Positions 43,288 to 51,717 of a DNA stretch of 64,000 nt are shown here, in pieces. Location: the NCBI RefSeq assembly GCF_000253255.1, contig NC_015580.1:1439001-1503000 (forward strand). Direction: 5' to 3'. A program made the translations under genes and the position numbers. Position 1 is the stretch's first letter, and each line of letters begins with the position of its first letter. This stretch comes from Novosphingobium sp. PP1Y. GTDB taxonomy: Bacteria > Pseudomonadota > Alphaproteobacteria > Sphingomonadales > Sphingomonadaceae. The notes beneath the pieces are model-generated. The model worked only from the letters and a program-made list of their open reading frames with translations, did no database searches and had not been told where the DNA came from.

Positions 43288-44991
43288 TCAACGATTCTTG
43301 AGCGCTTCGCCAAGGATGTCGCCGAGCGACGCACCCGAGTCCGACGAACCGTACTGCTCGACCGCTTCCTTCTCTTCGGCCAGCTGACGGGCCTTGATCG
43401 AGAAGTTCGGCTTCTTCGAGCGGTCGAAACCGGTGACCATGGCATCGACCTTCTGGCCGACCTGGAAACGGTCCGGACGCTGTTCGTCGCGGTCGCGGCC
43501 GAGGTCCGAACGCTTGATGAAGCCGGTGGCGCCATCTTCGCCGGCCTGGACTTCCAGGCCGCCGTCGCGGACTTCGAGAACGGTGACGGTGCAGGTTTCA
43601 CCGCGGCGCAGGGTGCTGCCAGCAGCGGCGATGCCGGCGGCCGGAGCACCGCGCTCAAGCTGCTTCATGCCGAGGCTGATGCGTTCCTTCTCGACGTCGA
43701 CGTCGAGAACCACGGCCGAGACCTGCTCGCCCTTGCGGTGCAGGGCCAGGGCGTCCTCGCCCGAGATGCCCCATGCGATGTCCGACATGTGGACCATGCC
43801 GTCGACGTCGCCGTCCAGGCCGATGAACAGGCCGAATTCGGTGGCGTTCTTGACTTCGCCCTCGACCTGCGAGCCGACCGGGTGCTTCTCGGCGAAGGCT
43901 TCCCAGGGGTTCTGCTGAGCCTGCTTGAGGCCGAGCGAGATGCGGCGCTTGTCGGAGTCGACCTCGAGCACCATGACTTCGACTTCCTGCGAGGTCGAAA
44001 CGATCTTGCCCGGGTGGACGTTCTTCTTGGTCCAGGACATTTCGGACACGTGGACGAGGCCCTCGATGCCCGGCTCCAGTTCCACGAAGGCGCCGTATTC
44101 GGTGATGTTGGTGACGGTGCCGCTCAGCTTCACGCCGACCGGGTACTTGGCGGCTGCGCCTTCCCACGGATCGCTCTCGAGCTGCTTCATGCCCAGCGAG
44201 ATGCGCTGCGTTTCGCTGTTGATGCGGATGATCTGGACGGTGACGGTGTCGCCGATGTTGATCACTTCGCTCGGGTGGTTGACGCGCTTGTAGCTCATGT
44301 CGGTGACATGGAGCAGGCCGTCGATGCCGCCCAGGTCAACGAACGCACCGTAGTCGGTGATGTTCTTGACGACGCCGTCGATGACCTGGCCTTCGCTCAG
44401 CTTGTCGATCAGCTCGCTGCGCTGTTCGGCGCGGGTTTCTTCGAGGACGGCGCGGCGCGACACGACGATGTTGCCACGGCGACGGTCCATCTTGAGGATC
44501 TGGAAGGGCTGCGGCACATCCATGAGCGGGGTGACGTCGCGCACGGGGCGGATGTCGACCTGCGAGCCGGGGAGGAACGCAACGGCGCCGTCGAGGTCGA
44601 CGGTGAAGCCGCCCTTGACGCGGCCGAAGATCACGCCTTCGACGCGCTTGCCTTCGCCGAATTCGTTTTCGAGCTTGTCCCATGCGGCTTCGCGGCGGGC
44701 GCGGTCGCGCGACAGCATCGCTTCGCCTTCGGCGTTCTCGACGCGGTCGACATAGACTTCGACTTCGTCGCCGACCTTCAGGCCGTGCTCGGCTTCACCG
44801 CGCGCGAATTCGCGCAGCGGCACGCGGCCTTCGCTCTTGAGACCGACGTCGATGACGGCCTTGTCGTTTTCGATGGCGGTGATGGTACCCTTGACGACGC
44901 GGCCTTCGAAGCCGTCATCGGCGACGCCGCCGAGCTGGTCGTCAAGCATTTTCGCGAAATCGTCGCGAGTCGGATTGGCAGAAGTAGCCAT
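43288..44991 (-). CDS. rpsA: 30S ribosomal protein S1
   Basis: mRNA-binding ribosomal protein of 567 aa with six S1 (OB-fold) repeats. Clear copies start at GVVKNITDYGAFVDLGG, GTVTNITEYGAFVELEPG and GEVKNATEFGLFIGLDG; more diverged copies are near residues 30, 115 and 460. S1 helps the 30S subunit bind structured leaders. ATG at 44991 (MATSANPTRDDF) is the usual sphingomonad start; an upstream in-frame ATG at 45012 is possible. It follows cmk in the standard cmk-rpsA order, 221 bases apart. Confidence 0.97.
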   Translation of the reverse strand: MATSANPTRDDFAKMLDDQLGGVADDGFEGRVVKGTITAIENDKAVIDVGLKSEGRVPLREFARGEAEHGLKVGDEVEVYVDRVENAEGEAMLSRDRARREAAWDKLENEFGEGKRVEGVIFGRVKGGFTVDLDGAVAFLPGSQVDIRPVRDVTPLMDVPQPFQILKMDRRRGNIVVSRRAVLEETRAEQRSELIDKLSEGQVIDGVVKNITDYGAFVDLGGIDGLLHVTDMSYKRVNHPSEVINIGDTVTVQIIRINSETQRISLGMKQLESDPWEGAAAKYPVGVKLSGTVTNITEYGAFVELEPGIEGLVHVSEMSWTKKNVHPGKIVSTSQEVEVMVLEVDSDKRRISLGLKQAQQNPWEAFAEKHPVGSQVEGEVKNATEFGLFIGLDGDVDGMVHMSDIAWGISGEDALALHRKGEQVSAVVLDVDVEKERISLGMKQLERGAPAAGIAAAGSTLRRGETCTVTVLEVRDGGLEVQAGEDGATGFIKRSDLGRDRDEQRPDRFQVGQKVDAMVTGFDRSKKPNFSIKARQLAEEKEAVEQYGSSDSGASLGDILGEALKNR

Positions 44992-45212
44992 TATCAGGTC
45001 TTTCCTGTTCAACGATTTTTCCGGCCAGGCGGTTGAATCCGCCGGTCTTTTCTCCGCTCATCGCCCCATGCGATGACCGGGCCAAAGGGCCGAACTGCCG
45101 CGGCGGCCGAATGCCGGTCACGGCGTCCTCAAGGCCGCAGGGACCCATCGGACCGGCGGCCACTACGCCCCGGGGGGGCAAAATGCAAGGGAAATGGGGC
45201 CTTGCGCGGCCT

Positions 45213-45845
45213 TCAGGCGTGGGCGCGATCCATGGCCGCATCGACGGCGGCGATGGCCGCGGCGATGGCCTCTTCGCGGCGCAGGCTGGAGGTGTCGATC
45301 AGCACTGCGTCATTCGCCGCTACGAGCGGCGAATCCGCGCGATTGCGGTCGCGCTCGTCGCGCGCGGCAAGGTCGGTGGCAATGGCCTCCAGCGAGACCT
45401 CGCGTCCCTGGTCCTGCATTTCGAGGAAGCGGCGCTGGGCGCGGGCTTCGACCGAGGCGTCGATGAACAGCTTGGCGTCCGCCTCGGGAGCGATGACGGT
45501 GCCGATGTCGCGGCCGTCGAGCACGGCGCCGCCCTGCTGCAGGGCGAATGCGCGCTGGCGTTCGTAGAGCGCGCTGCGCACCGGCGGGTGGATCGAAACG
45601 CGGCTTGCAAGGCCCCCGGTCGCTTCGGAGCGCAGTTCGGGATCGTCGAGCAGGCTGTCGGGGAAGGCGCAGGCGGCAAGTGCGGCTTCGGCATCGTCGG
45701 GGTCGCCGCCGTTCAGCATGACCTGGCGGCCCACCGCACGGTAGAGCAGGCCGGTATCGAGATGCGGCAGTCCGAAGTGAGCGGCGAGGGCCCTGGCAAT
45801 GGTGCCCTTGCCCGAGGCGGTTGGTCCGTCGACGGCAATAATCAT
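45213..45845 (-). CDS. cmk: Cytidylate kinase
   Basis: Nucleoside monophosphate kinase of 210 aa that phosphorylates CMP and dCMP. The P-loop is GPTASGKG at residues 7-14; LDTGLLYRAVG and DGRDIGTVI are the substrate-binding segments. It sits upstream of rpsA, the conserved neighbour. The ATG follows a weak GGCAGC. Confidence 0.96.
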   Translation of the reverse strand: MIIAVDGPTASGKGTIARALAAHFGLPHLDTGLLYRAVGRQVMLNGGDPDDAEAALAACAFPDSLLDDPELRSEATGGLASRVSIHPPVRSALYERQRAFALQQGGAVLDGRDIGTVIAPEADAKLFIDASVEARAQRRFLEMQDQGREVSLEAIATDLAARDERDRNRADSPLVAANDAVLIDTSSLRREEAIAAAIAAVDAAMDRAHA

Positions 45846-45883
45846 GGCGCTGCCTTTGGCCTTTCACGCGAGGCTAGGCAAGG

Positions 45884-46141
45884 TCAGCGCGCGATATCGT
45901 CCAGTTCCGGGCTGTCGCGTCCATAAAGCTCGGTCAGTTCGGCTTCGTAGTTCCAGGAGTGTCGGACAAGCCAGGCGAGCAGCGGCACAAGCACGCCGAG
46001 CGGGGCGGTGAGCGCAGCGATCAGCAGCGTTGCGGGGACAAGCAGAAGTAGCGGGGCCTGGGCGATCGCGCGCCGCATGCGCCAGACCGCGTGAGCGGCC
46101 ATCGTGACAATGTCCCCGTCGCCGGGTCGCGCCAGTCGCAT
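45884..46141 (-). CDS. Small single-helix membrane protein, 85 aa
   Basis: Not a named family to me. One strong hydrophobic stretch (LLLLVPATLLIAALTAPLGVLVPLLAWLV) near residues 31-60 could form one or two helices. The C-terminal tail is acidic (ELTELYGRDSPELDD). AGGGGA eight bases before the ATG supports expression. It lies between cmk and the CBU_0592-type gene, all leftward. Confidence 0.6.
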   Translation of the reverse strand: MRLARPGDGDIVTMAAHAVWRMRRAIAQAPLLLLVPATLLIAALTAPLGVLVPLLAWLVRHSWNYEAELTELYGRDSPELDDIAR

Positions 46142-46194
46142 CGAAAGTCCCCTGCTTCTGAAGGGACCCTACGCGAGGCTGGTTACCGAATTGC

Positions 46195-46476
46195 TTAGTT
46201 CTGCCTTGCCCGGGTGCCGGACGTGCGATCGCGCACGGCCTTGACGAGGCCCCAGATTGCGATGGCGGCCCAGAAACCCTCGAGCACGAGCGAGGCAGGG
46301 TTCAGGTTTACCAGCAGCGAAATCGTCAGCAGGCAGGCCCCCAGCAGGTTCACGCCGTGCTGCACGAACGGGTTCGGCCTCTCGCGGCCGGTGATGTAGG
46401 CATAGGCGAAGACGATGCACGCCATCCCCGCGAAGCCGATGACGTTCGCCAGTTGCGAGGAAATGGGCAGGATCAT
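46195..46476 (-). CDS. CBU_0592-like small membrane protein
   Basis: Protein of 93 aa with three hydrophobic segments: NVIGFAGMACIVFAYAYI, LLGACLLTISLLVNL and GFWAAIAIWGLVKAV. The pattern with GLVKAV before a basic tail matches the CBU_0592-like family of unknown function. It overlaps the aroA stop by four bases, so it is translationally coupled to aroA. Function unknown. Confidence 0.75.
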   Translation of the reverse strand: MILPISSQLANVIGFAGMACIVFAYAYITGRERPNPFVQHGVNLLGACLLTISLLVNLNPASLVLEGFWAAIAIWGLVKAVRDRTSGTRARQN

Positions 46477-47825
46477 GCGACCAGCCCGGCCAGCATCGAT
46501 TCGAAAACCGGGAAGCTGGTGGCGATCGGACGGGTATCGTCGACTTCGACGCCGCCACGGCTGACAAGGCCAGCCACGGCCATCGACATGGCAATTCGGT
46601 GGTCGAGGTGCGTGGCGATCGCCGCTTCCGTGCCGGGGAGCGCTTCGCCGCCGGTGCCTTCGATCACGAGGCCGTCCTCGCGCTCCTCGATGCGCGCGCC
46701 CGCTGCCGTGAGTGCGGCGGCCATGACGGCGAGGCGGTCCGATTCCTTGACACGCAATTCGTCGAGGCCGCTCGTGGTCGTCTTGCCCTCGGCCAGCGAG
46801 GCAGCAACGAAAAGGACGGGGAACTCGTCGATCATGGCGGGCGCGATCTCCGGATCGACGTCGATGCCCTTGAGGACCGAGTGCTTGACGAGCAGGTCGG
46901 CGACCGGCTCGCCGCCCACTTCGCGCGGGTTAACCTCGGTGATGTCGCCGCCCATCTGGCGCAGGACCGAAACGAGGCCTGCTCGCGTGGGATTGAGGCC
47001 GACATTCTCGATCAGCACTTCGCTGCCGGGAACGAGGAGGGCGGCCACGATGAAGAACGCGGCAGAGGAAGGGTCTCCCGGCACGTCGATGACTTGCGGC
47101 CGAAGTTCCGCTTCGCCGGTCACGGTGATGATGCGCGTGCCGTCCGGTTCGACTTCGACCTCGAGCTGCGCGCCAAATCCCTTGAGCATGCGTTCGGAAT
47201 GGTCGCGCGTGGGTACGGGTTCGATGACCGTCGTCCTGCCCGGCGTGTTCAGGCCTGCGAGCAGGACCGCGCTTTTCACCTGCGCAGAGGCGACCGGCAG
47301 GCGATACGTGATCGGCACCGCGGGCGACGTCCCCTTGAGGATCAGCGGCAGGCGCCCGCCCTCGCTCGCTTCGAAGCTGGCGCCCATCTGCGAGAGCGGC
47401 GTGATGACGCGGCCCATCGGGCGCTTCGACAGGCTGGCATCGCCGATGAAGGTGGCGGTGATCGGGTGGCTGGCGATCAGGCCCATCAGCAGGCGGGTCG
47501 AAGTGCCCGAATTGCCCATGTCCAGCGGGGCCTCGGGCTGGAGCAGGGCGCCTACGCCCACGCCGTTCACTACCCATTCGCCGCCAGATTCGCTGTCGCC
47601 GACGCGTTCGACCGAGGCGCCCATCGCCCGCATCGCTGCAGCCGTTGCCAGCACGTCTTCGCCCTCCAGCAGGCCGGTCACGCGGGTTTCACCCACGGCC
47701 AGCGCACCCAGCATGATGGAGCGGTGGCTGATCGACTTGTCGCCCGGGACGCGAATCCTGCCCTTGAGCGGGCCGGTCGGCAGGAAGCGGCGGGGGCGCA
47801 TGGCGGCGGCGTCGGCGTGGCTCAC
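46473..47825 (-). CDS. aroA: 3-phosphoshikimate 1-carboxyvinyltransferase (EPSP synthase, class II motifs)
   Basis: Shikimate-pathway enzyme of 450 aa that joins phosphoenolpyruvate to shikimate-3-phosphate. All four motifs that define class II EPSP synthases are visible: GDKS (28-31), SAQVK (180-184), RDHSE (207-211) and NPTR (278-281). The PEP-site loop is GNSGTSTR (104-111), with Gly at the position that is Ala in some naturally glyphosate-insensitive class II enzymes. Catalytic region LDELRVKESDR and DHRIAMS are present. It is divergent from the TIGR02300 gene. Confidence 0.95.
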   Translation of the reverse strand: MSHADAAAMRPRRFLPTGPLKGRIRVPGDKSISHRSIMLGALAVGETRVTGLLEGEDVLATAAAMRAMGASVERVGDSESGGEWVVNGVGVGALLQPEAPLDMGNSGTSTRLLMGLIASHPITATFIGDASLSKRPMGRVITPLSQMGASFEASEGGRLPLILKGTSPAVPITYRLPVASAQVKSAVLLAGLNTPGRTTVIEPVPTRDHSERMLKGFGAQLEVEVEPDGTRIITVTGEAELRPQVIDVPGDPSSAAFFIVAALLVPGSEVLIENVGLNPTRAGLVSVLRQMGGDITEVNPREVGGEPVADLLVKHSVLKGIDVDPEIAPAMIDEFPVLFVAASLAEGKTTTSGLDELRVKESDRLAVMAAALTAAGARIEEREDGLVIEGTGGEALPGTEAAIATHLDHRIAMSMAVAGLVSRGGVEVDDTRPIATSFPVFESMLAGLVA

Positions 47826-48006
47826 GATGGAACTTCTTTCGGACTATCAGGGGCTGCAAAATCGCGCGGCTTTTGACAGCGCGGGCCGCCTATGGCAAGG
47901 CGCGCGCCCTGATGCGGCCGGCATGCTTGATTTTGCGCGCCTGTCCCACCATCAAGACACGGAATTTACGCCCGGCTCCTTCGGGCCGGAAAGATGAGGA
48001 CGTTTC

Positions 48007-48327
48007 ATGGCAAAGCCTGAGTGGGGCGCCAAGCACGGCTGCCCGAAATGCGGCACGCGCTTTTATGACCTGGGCAAGGACGACCCGGTTACCTGCATTG
48101 AGTGCGGCAACGAGTGGCATCCGGAACCGGTGCTGAAGTCGAAGCAGCCGATTCCCTATGAGGAAGTCCAGAAGAAGGAAGCCCCCGAGCAGGAGGACTC
48201 CGATCTGGCCGATGACGATCTCGACATCGATGATGACGGCGATTCGCCCGACAACGACGTCGACCTCGGCGGCGACGAAGATCTCGGCATCGGCGCAGGC
48301 GGTGACGACGACGATCGCGACGAGTAA
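48007..48327 (+). CDS. TIGR02300/FYDLN-acid family zinc-ribbon protein
   Basis: Protein of 106 aa. The N-terminus has a zinc ribbon with C12, C15, C30 and C33 and the family hallmark FYDL (19-22). The C-terminal 60 residues are extremely acidic (runs of Asp). The family is restricted to alphaproteobacteria and has no proven function; a role in transcription or in binding a basic partner is conceivable. It has its own ribosome-binding site (GATGAGGACG). Confidence 0.9.
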   Translation: MAKPEWGAKHGCPKCGTRFYDLGKDDPVTCIECGNEWHPEPVLKSKQPIPYEEVQKKEAPEQEDSDLADDDLDIDDDGDSPDNDVDLGGDEDLGIGAGGDDDDRDE

Positions 48328-48352
48328 GCGCGCTGCGTGAAGGAATTGGCGG

Positions 48353-48376
48353 GCGCGGACAAAAAAAATTCCGCGC
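48353..48376. terminator. Hairpin after TIGR02300 gene
   Basis: 7-bp stem GCGCGGA (48353-48359) / TCCGCGC (48370-48376) with a 10-base A-rich loop. It lies 25 bases after the stop. The following TCGCAAATTTCTC is only moderately T-rich. Probable weak terminator ahead of the tRNA promoter. Confidence 0.45.
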
Positions 48377-48391
48377 TCGCAAATTTCTCTC

Positions 48392-48420
48392 TTGCCAACC
48401 GGGAATGCCCCCACTAGAGG
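48392..48420 (+). promoter_or_regulatory. Promoter candidate for tRNA-Ala
   Basis: TTGCCA (48392-48397) and TAGAGG (48415-48420) separated by 17 bases, with CCCCCAC directly before the -10. It resembles the proposed atp promoter in this C-rich block. About 79 bases separate it from the tRNA 5' end. Confidence 0.5.
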
Positions 48421-48498
48421 GCGGCCTCCCAAGCGGAAGCCAAGGTTGACGCAAGGGAAACGGATCGAACCTCCCAGGCTCGATCTGCTGAAATGGAC

Positions 48499-48574
<76 letters not shown>

Positions 48575-48606
48575 TTTCGACATATGAGTTTCGCGTGATA
48601 GCGATA

Positions 48607-48641
48607 CGCTGGCCGACGAGGTTTCGTCCGCCGGCGTTTTT
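48607..48641 (+). terminator. Terminator of tRNA-Ala (first of two similar hairpins)
   Basis: Stem CGCTGGC / GCCGGCG, one C-C mismatch, then GACGA / TCGTC around loop GGTT, followed by TTTTT (48637-48641). It sits 32 bases after the tRNA. Confidence 0.85.
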
Positions 48642-48659
48642 CGCGTAATTGTCACGGCA

Positions 48660-48693
48660 CGCCGGTCAGCGAGGTTTCGCCTGCCGGCGTTTT
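48660..48693 (+). repeat. Second copy of the tRNA-Ala terminator hairpin
   Basis: CGCCGG ... GCGA, loop GGTT, TCGC ... CCGGCG, followed by TTTT. The core GCGAGGTTTCGCC repeats GACGAGGTTTCGTCC of the first hairpin, and both end GCCGGCGTTTT. The copies are about 53 bases apart, suggesting a local duplication. It lies just before ffh and could back up termination. Confidence 0.7.
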
Positions 48694-48738
48694 CGGCGTT
48701 CTGGCAGGCCGATGGCTTGCCAAAAGTGGAGTTTGGCC

Positions 48739-50196
48739 ATGTTCGACAGCCTTTCCGATCGTCTCGGCGGCGTGTTCGACAAGCTGCGCGGTCGCGGCGC
48801 GCTCAAGGAGCAGGACGTTCGCGATGCCATGCGCGAAGTGCGCATCGCGCTGCTCGAGGCCGACGTCGCCCTCCCGGTCGTTCGCCGATTCGTCGATCAG
48901 GTCACTGAAAAGGCGGTAGGCCAGTCGGTCCTGCGCTCGGTCACGCCGGGCCAGCAGGTCGTCAAGATCGTCAACGACGCCCTGGTGGAAATGCTCGGCG
49001 GCGATACGACGCCGGAGCTCGACCTCAACGCTTCTCCGCCGGTCGTCATCATGATGGTCGGCCTCCAGGGCTCGGGCAAGACCACCAGCACTGCCAAGAT
49101 CGCCAAGCTGCTCAAGGAGAAGCACGGCAAGAAGGCGATGATGGCCTCGCTCGACGTCAACCGTCCGGCTGCCCAGGAACAGCTCAAGGTTCTGGGCGAG
49201 CAGGTCGGCGTTGCCACACTGCCGATCATCGCCGGACAGCAGCCCACCGAGATCGCCACCCGCGCGATGCAGTCGGCGAAGCTGCAGGCGATCGACGTCC
49301 TCCTGCTCGACACTGCCGGCCGTCTCCACGTCGACCAGCAGCTGATGGACGAGATGAAGGCGGTTGCCGCCATCTCGAACCCGCGCGAGACCTTGCTCGT
49401 CGTCGACTCGCTGACCGGCCAGGACGCTGTCAACGTCGCGCAGAGCTTCTCGGGCGAAGTGGATCTGACCGGCGTCGTGCTGACCCGCATGGACGGCGAT
49501 GCCCGCGGCGGTGCCGCGCTTTCGATGCGCGCGGTTACCGGCAAGCCGATCAAGTTCGCCGGTACCGGCGAAAAGGCCGATGCGATCGAGGTGTTCCACC
49601 CGAGCCGCGTTGCCAACCGCATCCTTGGCATGGGCGATGTCGTCAGCCTCGTCGAGAAGGCCGCCGAATCGGTCAAGGTCGAGGAAGCCGAAGCGCTGGC
49701 CAAGCGCATGGAGCAGGGCAAGTTCGACATGAACGACCTGCGCACCCAGCTGCGCCAGATGCAGAACATGGGCGGTCTTGGCATGCTGGCCGGGATGATG
49801 CCGGGCATGAAGAAGGCCAAGGCGGCGATGCAGCAGTCGGGCATGGACGACAAGGTCCTGCTGCGCATGGACGCGATCATCGGTTCGATGACGCCCAAGG
49901 AGCGGGCGAATCCCGCGCTGCTCAACGCCAAGCGCAAGATCCGCGTCGCCAATGGTTCGGGTACCCAGGTCCAGGACGTCAACAAGCTGCTGAAAATGCA
50001 CATGGAGATGTCCAAGGCCATGAAGCAGATCAAGAAGATGGGCGGCCTCAAGGGGCTTGCCGCGATGTTCGGCAAGGGCGGCCTCGACGGCGCCATGCCG
50101 GGTCTCGGCGGCAAGGGTCTCGGCCCCGGCGCGGGCGGGTTGCCCGGGCTCGGCGGAGCCGGTCAGCCCGATCTCAGCAAGTTTTTGAAGAAGTGA
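48739..50196 (+). CDS. ffh: Signal recognition particle GTPase Ffh
   Basis: SRP54 homologue of 485 aa that binds signal sequences and 4.5S RNA and docks with FtsY. Order: N domain (FDSLSDRLGGVFDKLRG), G domain with GLQGSGKTT, DVNRPAAQEQL, DTAGR and TRMDGDARGG, and a Met-rich M domain (MLAGMMPGMKKAKAAM). The C-terminal tail is Gly/Pro-rich. ATG at 48739 matches the family start. It leads the ffh-rpsP-rimM group. Confidence 0.97.
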   Translation: MFDSLSDRLGGVFDKLRGRGALKEQDVRDAMREVRIALLEADVALPVVRRFVDQVTEKAVGQSVLRSVTPGQQVVKIVNDALVEMLGGDTTPELDLNASPPVVIMMVGLQGSGKTTSTAKIAKLLKEKHGKKAMMASLDVNRPAAQEQLKVLGEQVGVATLPIIAGQQPTEIATRAMQSAKLQAIDVLLLDTAGRLHVDQQLMDEMKAVAAISNPRETLLVVDSLTGQDAVNVAQSFSGEVDLTGVVLTRMDGDARGGAALSMRAVTGKPIKFAGTGEKADAIEVFHPSRVANRILGMGDVVSLVEKAAESVKVEEAEALAKRMEQGKFDMNDLRTQLRQMQNMGGLGMLAGMMPGMKKAKAAMQQSGMDDKVLLRMDAIIGSMTPKERANPALLNAKRKIRVANGSGTQVQDVNKLLKMHMEMSKAMKQIKKMGGLKGLAAMFGKGGLDGAMPGLGGKGLGPGAGGLPGLGGAGQPDLSKFLKK

Positions 50197-50227
50197 TTTT
50201 TACAGAATTTGACAGAAAGGTAGAAGA

Positions 50228-50671
50228 ATGTCCGTAGCTATCCGTCTTTCGCGCGGTGGTGCCAAGAAGCGCCCGTACTACAAGGTCGTCGTGTCCAACT
50301 CGCGCGCTCCGCGCGACGGCAAGTATCTCGAGCAGGTTGGCACCTACAACCCGCTGCTCGCCAAGGACGACGAGAACCGCGTTCGCCTGAACGAAGACCG
50401 CGTGCGCTACTGGCTTGGCGTTGGCGCCCAGCCGACCGACCGCGTTGCCCGTATGCTCGACAAGGCAGGCATCAAGGAACGCGCCGCGACCAGCAACCCG
50501 CAGAAGGGTGAGCCGGGCCAGAAGGCCAAGGATCGCGCCGAAGAGAAGGCCGAGAAGCTGCGTGAGGCCGAAGAGGCTGCCAAGGCTGCTGCAGAAGCAC
50601 CCGCCGAGGAAGCACCGGCTGCCGAGGAAGCTCCCGCTGCCGAAGCGACCGAGGAACAGACCGAGGGCTGA
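50228..50671 (+). CDS. rpsP: 30S ribosomal protein S16 with long Ala/Glu tail
   Basis: S16 core in residues 1-85 (VAIRLSRGGAKKRPYYKVVV, VGTYNPLL). Residues 95-147 form a Lys/Glu then Ala/Glu/Pro-rich extension, making 147 aa against about 80-90 in E. coli. The long acidic tail is common in alphaproteobacteria and likely disordered. AAGGTAGAAG precedes the ATG. Confidence 0.97.
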   Translation: MSVAIRLSRGGAKKRPYYKVVVSNSRAPRDGKYLEQVGTYNPLLAKDDENRVRLNEDRVRYWLGVGAQPTDRVARMLDKAGIKERAATSNPQKGEPGQKAKDRAEEKAEKLREAEEAAKAAAEAPAEEAPAAEEAPAAEATEEQTEG

Positions 50672-50690
50672 GTCCGCATAGGACCGACCT

Positions 50691-51200
50691 GTGGCTGATA
50701 ACGACCGCACCGTCACGCTGGCTGCCGTTTCCGGCGCCCACGGCGTGACGGGCGAAGTCCGCCTCAAGCTGTTCGGTGAAGGCGTGGCGGCGCTCAAGCG
50801 CTACCGCGCCTTCAACGATTCGACCCTTACGCTCAAGAAGCTGCGCGATGACGGAAAGGGCGGCGCCATCGCCCGCTTCGAGGAAGTGGCTGACCGCAAC
50901 GCCGCCGAGAAGTTGCGCGGTACCGCACTTACCGTGCCTCGCTCGGCGATGCCTGAGCTGGAGGATGGCGAGTACTACTTTGCGGATCTCATCGGTCTGG
51001 CCGCGGTTTCCGATACGGGTGAAGCGCTGGGTACCTGTGTCGCGGTGGAGAACTTCGGAGCCGGCGACGTCGTCGAGATCGAGCGACCACCGGGCGAGGA
51101 TGGCAAGCGCCGCCGCTTCATGGTGCCGATGAACGAGGCAGCCGTGCCCGAATGGGATCACGAGAAGCTGGTGATCGCCGCCGCTTTTGCGGAAGAATGA
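50691..51200 (+). CDS. rimM: 16S rRNA maturation factor RimM
   Basis: Protein of 169 aa that binds S19 and helps 30S head assembly. N-terminal RimM barrel (VTLAAVSGAHGVTGEVRLKLF) and C-terminal PRC-like barrel (EYYFADLIGLAAV to FMVPMNEAAVPEWD). The GTG start at 50691 follows AGGACC. It is cotranscribed with rpsP, then a strong terminator follows. Confidence 0.95.
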   Translation: MADNDRTVTLAAVSGAHGVTGEVRLKLFGEGVAALKRYRAFNDSTLTLKKLRDDGKGGAIARFEEVADRNAAEKLRGTALTVPRSAMPELEDGEYYFADLIGLAAVSDTGEALGTCVAVENFGAGDVVEIERPPGEDGKRRRFMVPMNEAAVPEWDHEKLVIAAAFAEE

Positions 51201-51206
51201 ACAGGG

Positions 51207-51242
51207 GAAGGCCGCGCACCGTGCGCGGCCTTCTTCGTTTTT
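51207..51242 (+). terminator. Terminator of rpsP-rimM
   Basis: 12-bp perfect stem GAAGGCCGCGCA (51207-51218) / TGCGCGGCCTTC (51222-51233), loop CCG, followed by TTCGTTTTT. It ends transcription before the inserted genes, so trmD-rplS must use another promoter. Confidence 0.92.
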
Positions 51243-51283
51243 CCCGAACTGACCAACGCCCTGGCGCGCCCCAGTGCGCCGTT

Positions 51284-51604
51284 TCAGGCCAGGGTGCCTG
51301 CGCAACTGGCCTGCGCAGCGCTGACGGCATGACCGGCCACCGGGTAAGTCATCGCGGCAAGCCCAAGCAGAAGCACGGCGAGGCTGGTTCCGGCCGACAT
51401 GCCCCCGATTAGGGCGATGCCGGTCAGGCGGGCCTTGCGGGCAAGCGCCGTTTCCTTGCAGGCTCCATAAGCCTTGCCTATTGCATCCTTGGCTTGAGGG
51501 CGGCGATGAAAGCGGCGTACCAGCCGCGACAGTGCCAGTGTGCGCTCGCCGGTGAAGCTGATGCGGCTGGTGTTCCAATCCCTGATGAAGTGATCGTCCT
51601 GCAT
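51284..51604 (-). CDS. Hypothetical membrane protein, 106 aa
   Basis: Unrecognised. A soluble N-terminal part of about 65 residues (SRISFTGERTLALSRLVRRFHRR) is followed by one clear membrane helix (IALIGGMSAGTSLAVLLLGLAAM) and a short Ala-rich tail. AAGGAG seven bases before the ATG is an excellent ribosome-binding site. It is divergent from the LysR gene across 113 bases and may be a target of that regulator. Confidence 0.65.
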   Translation of the reverse strand: MQDDHFIRDWNTSRISFTGERTLALSRLVRRFHRRPQAKDAIGKAYGACKETALARKARLTGIALIGGMSAGTSLAVLLLGLAAMTYPVAGHAVSAAQASCAGTLA

Positions 51605-51693
51605 GGTTCTGCTCCTTGCCTGGAGGGTGGTTCTGACCCGATCCTGATGCTCCCCGGAGCGCTGCCAAGCCAACAAAAGCACTGGCGAAGGGT

Positions 51694-51708
51694 ATAAGGC
51701 TGGCTTAT
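51694..51708. promoter_or_regulatory. LysR-type operator (T-N11-A) upstream of LysR gene
   Basis: ATAAG (51694-51698) and CTTAT (51704-51708) are perfect inverted arms around GCTGG, fitting the T-N11-A LysR box. It lies 9 bases before the LysR ATG and in the shared control region with the leftward membrane protein gene. Autoregulation and control of the divergent gene are both plausible. Confidence 0.65.
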
Positions 51709-51717
51709 GATTGCGGC

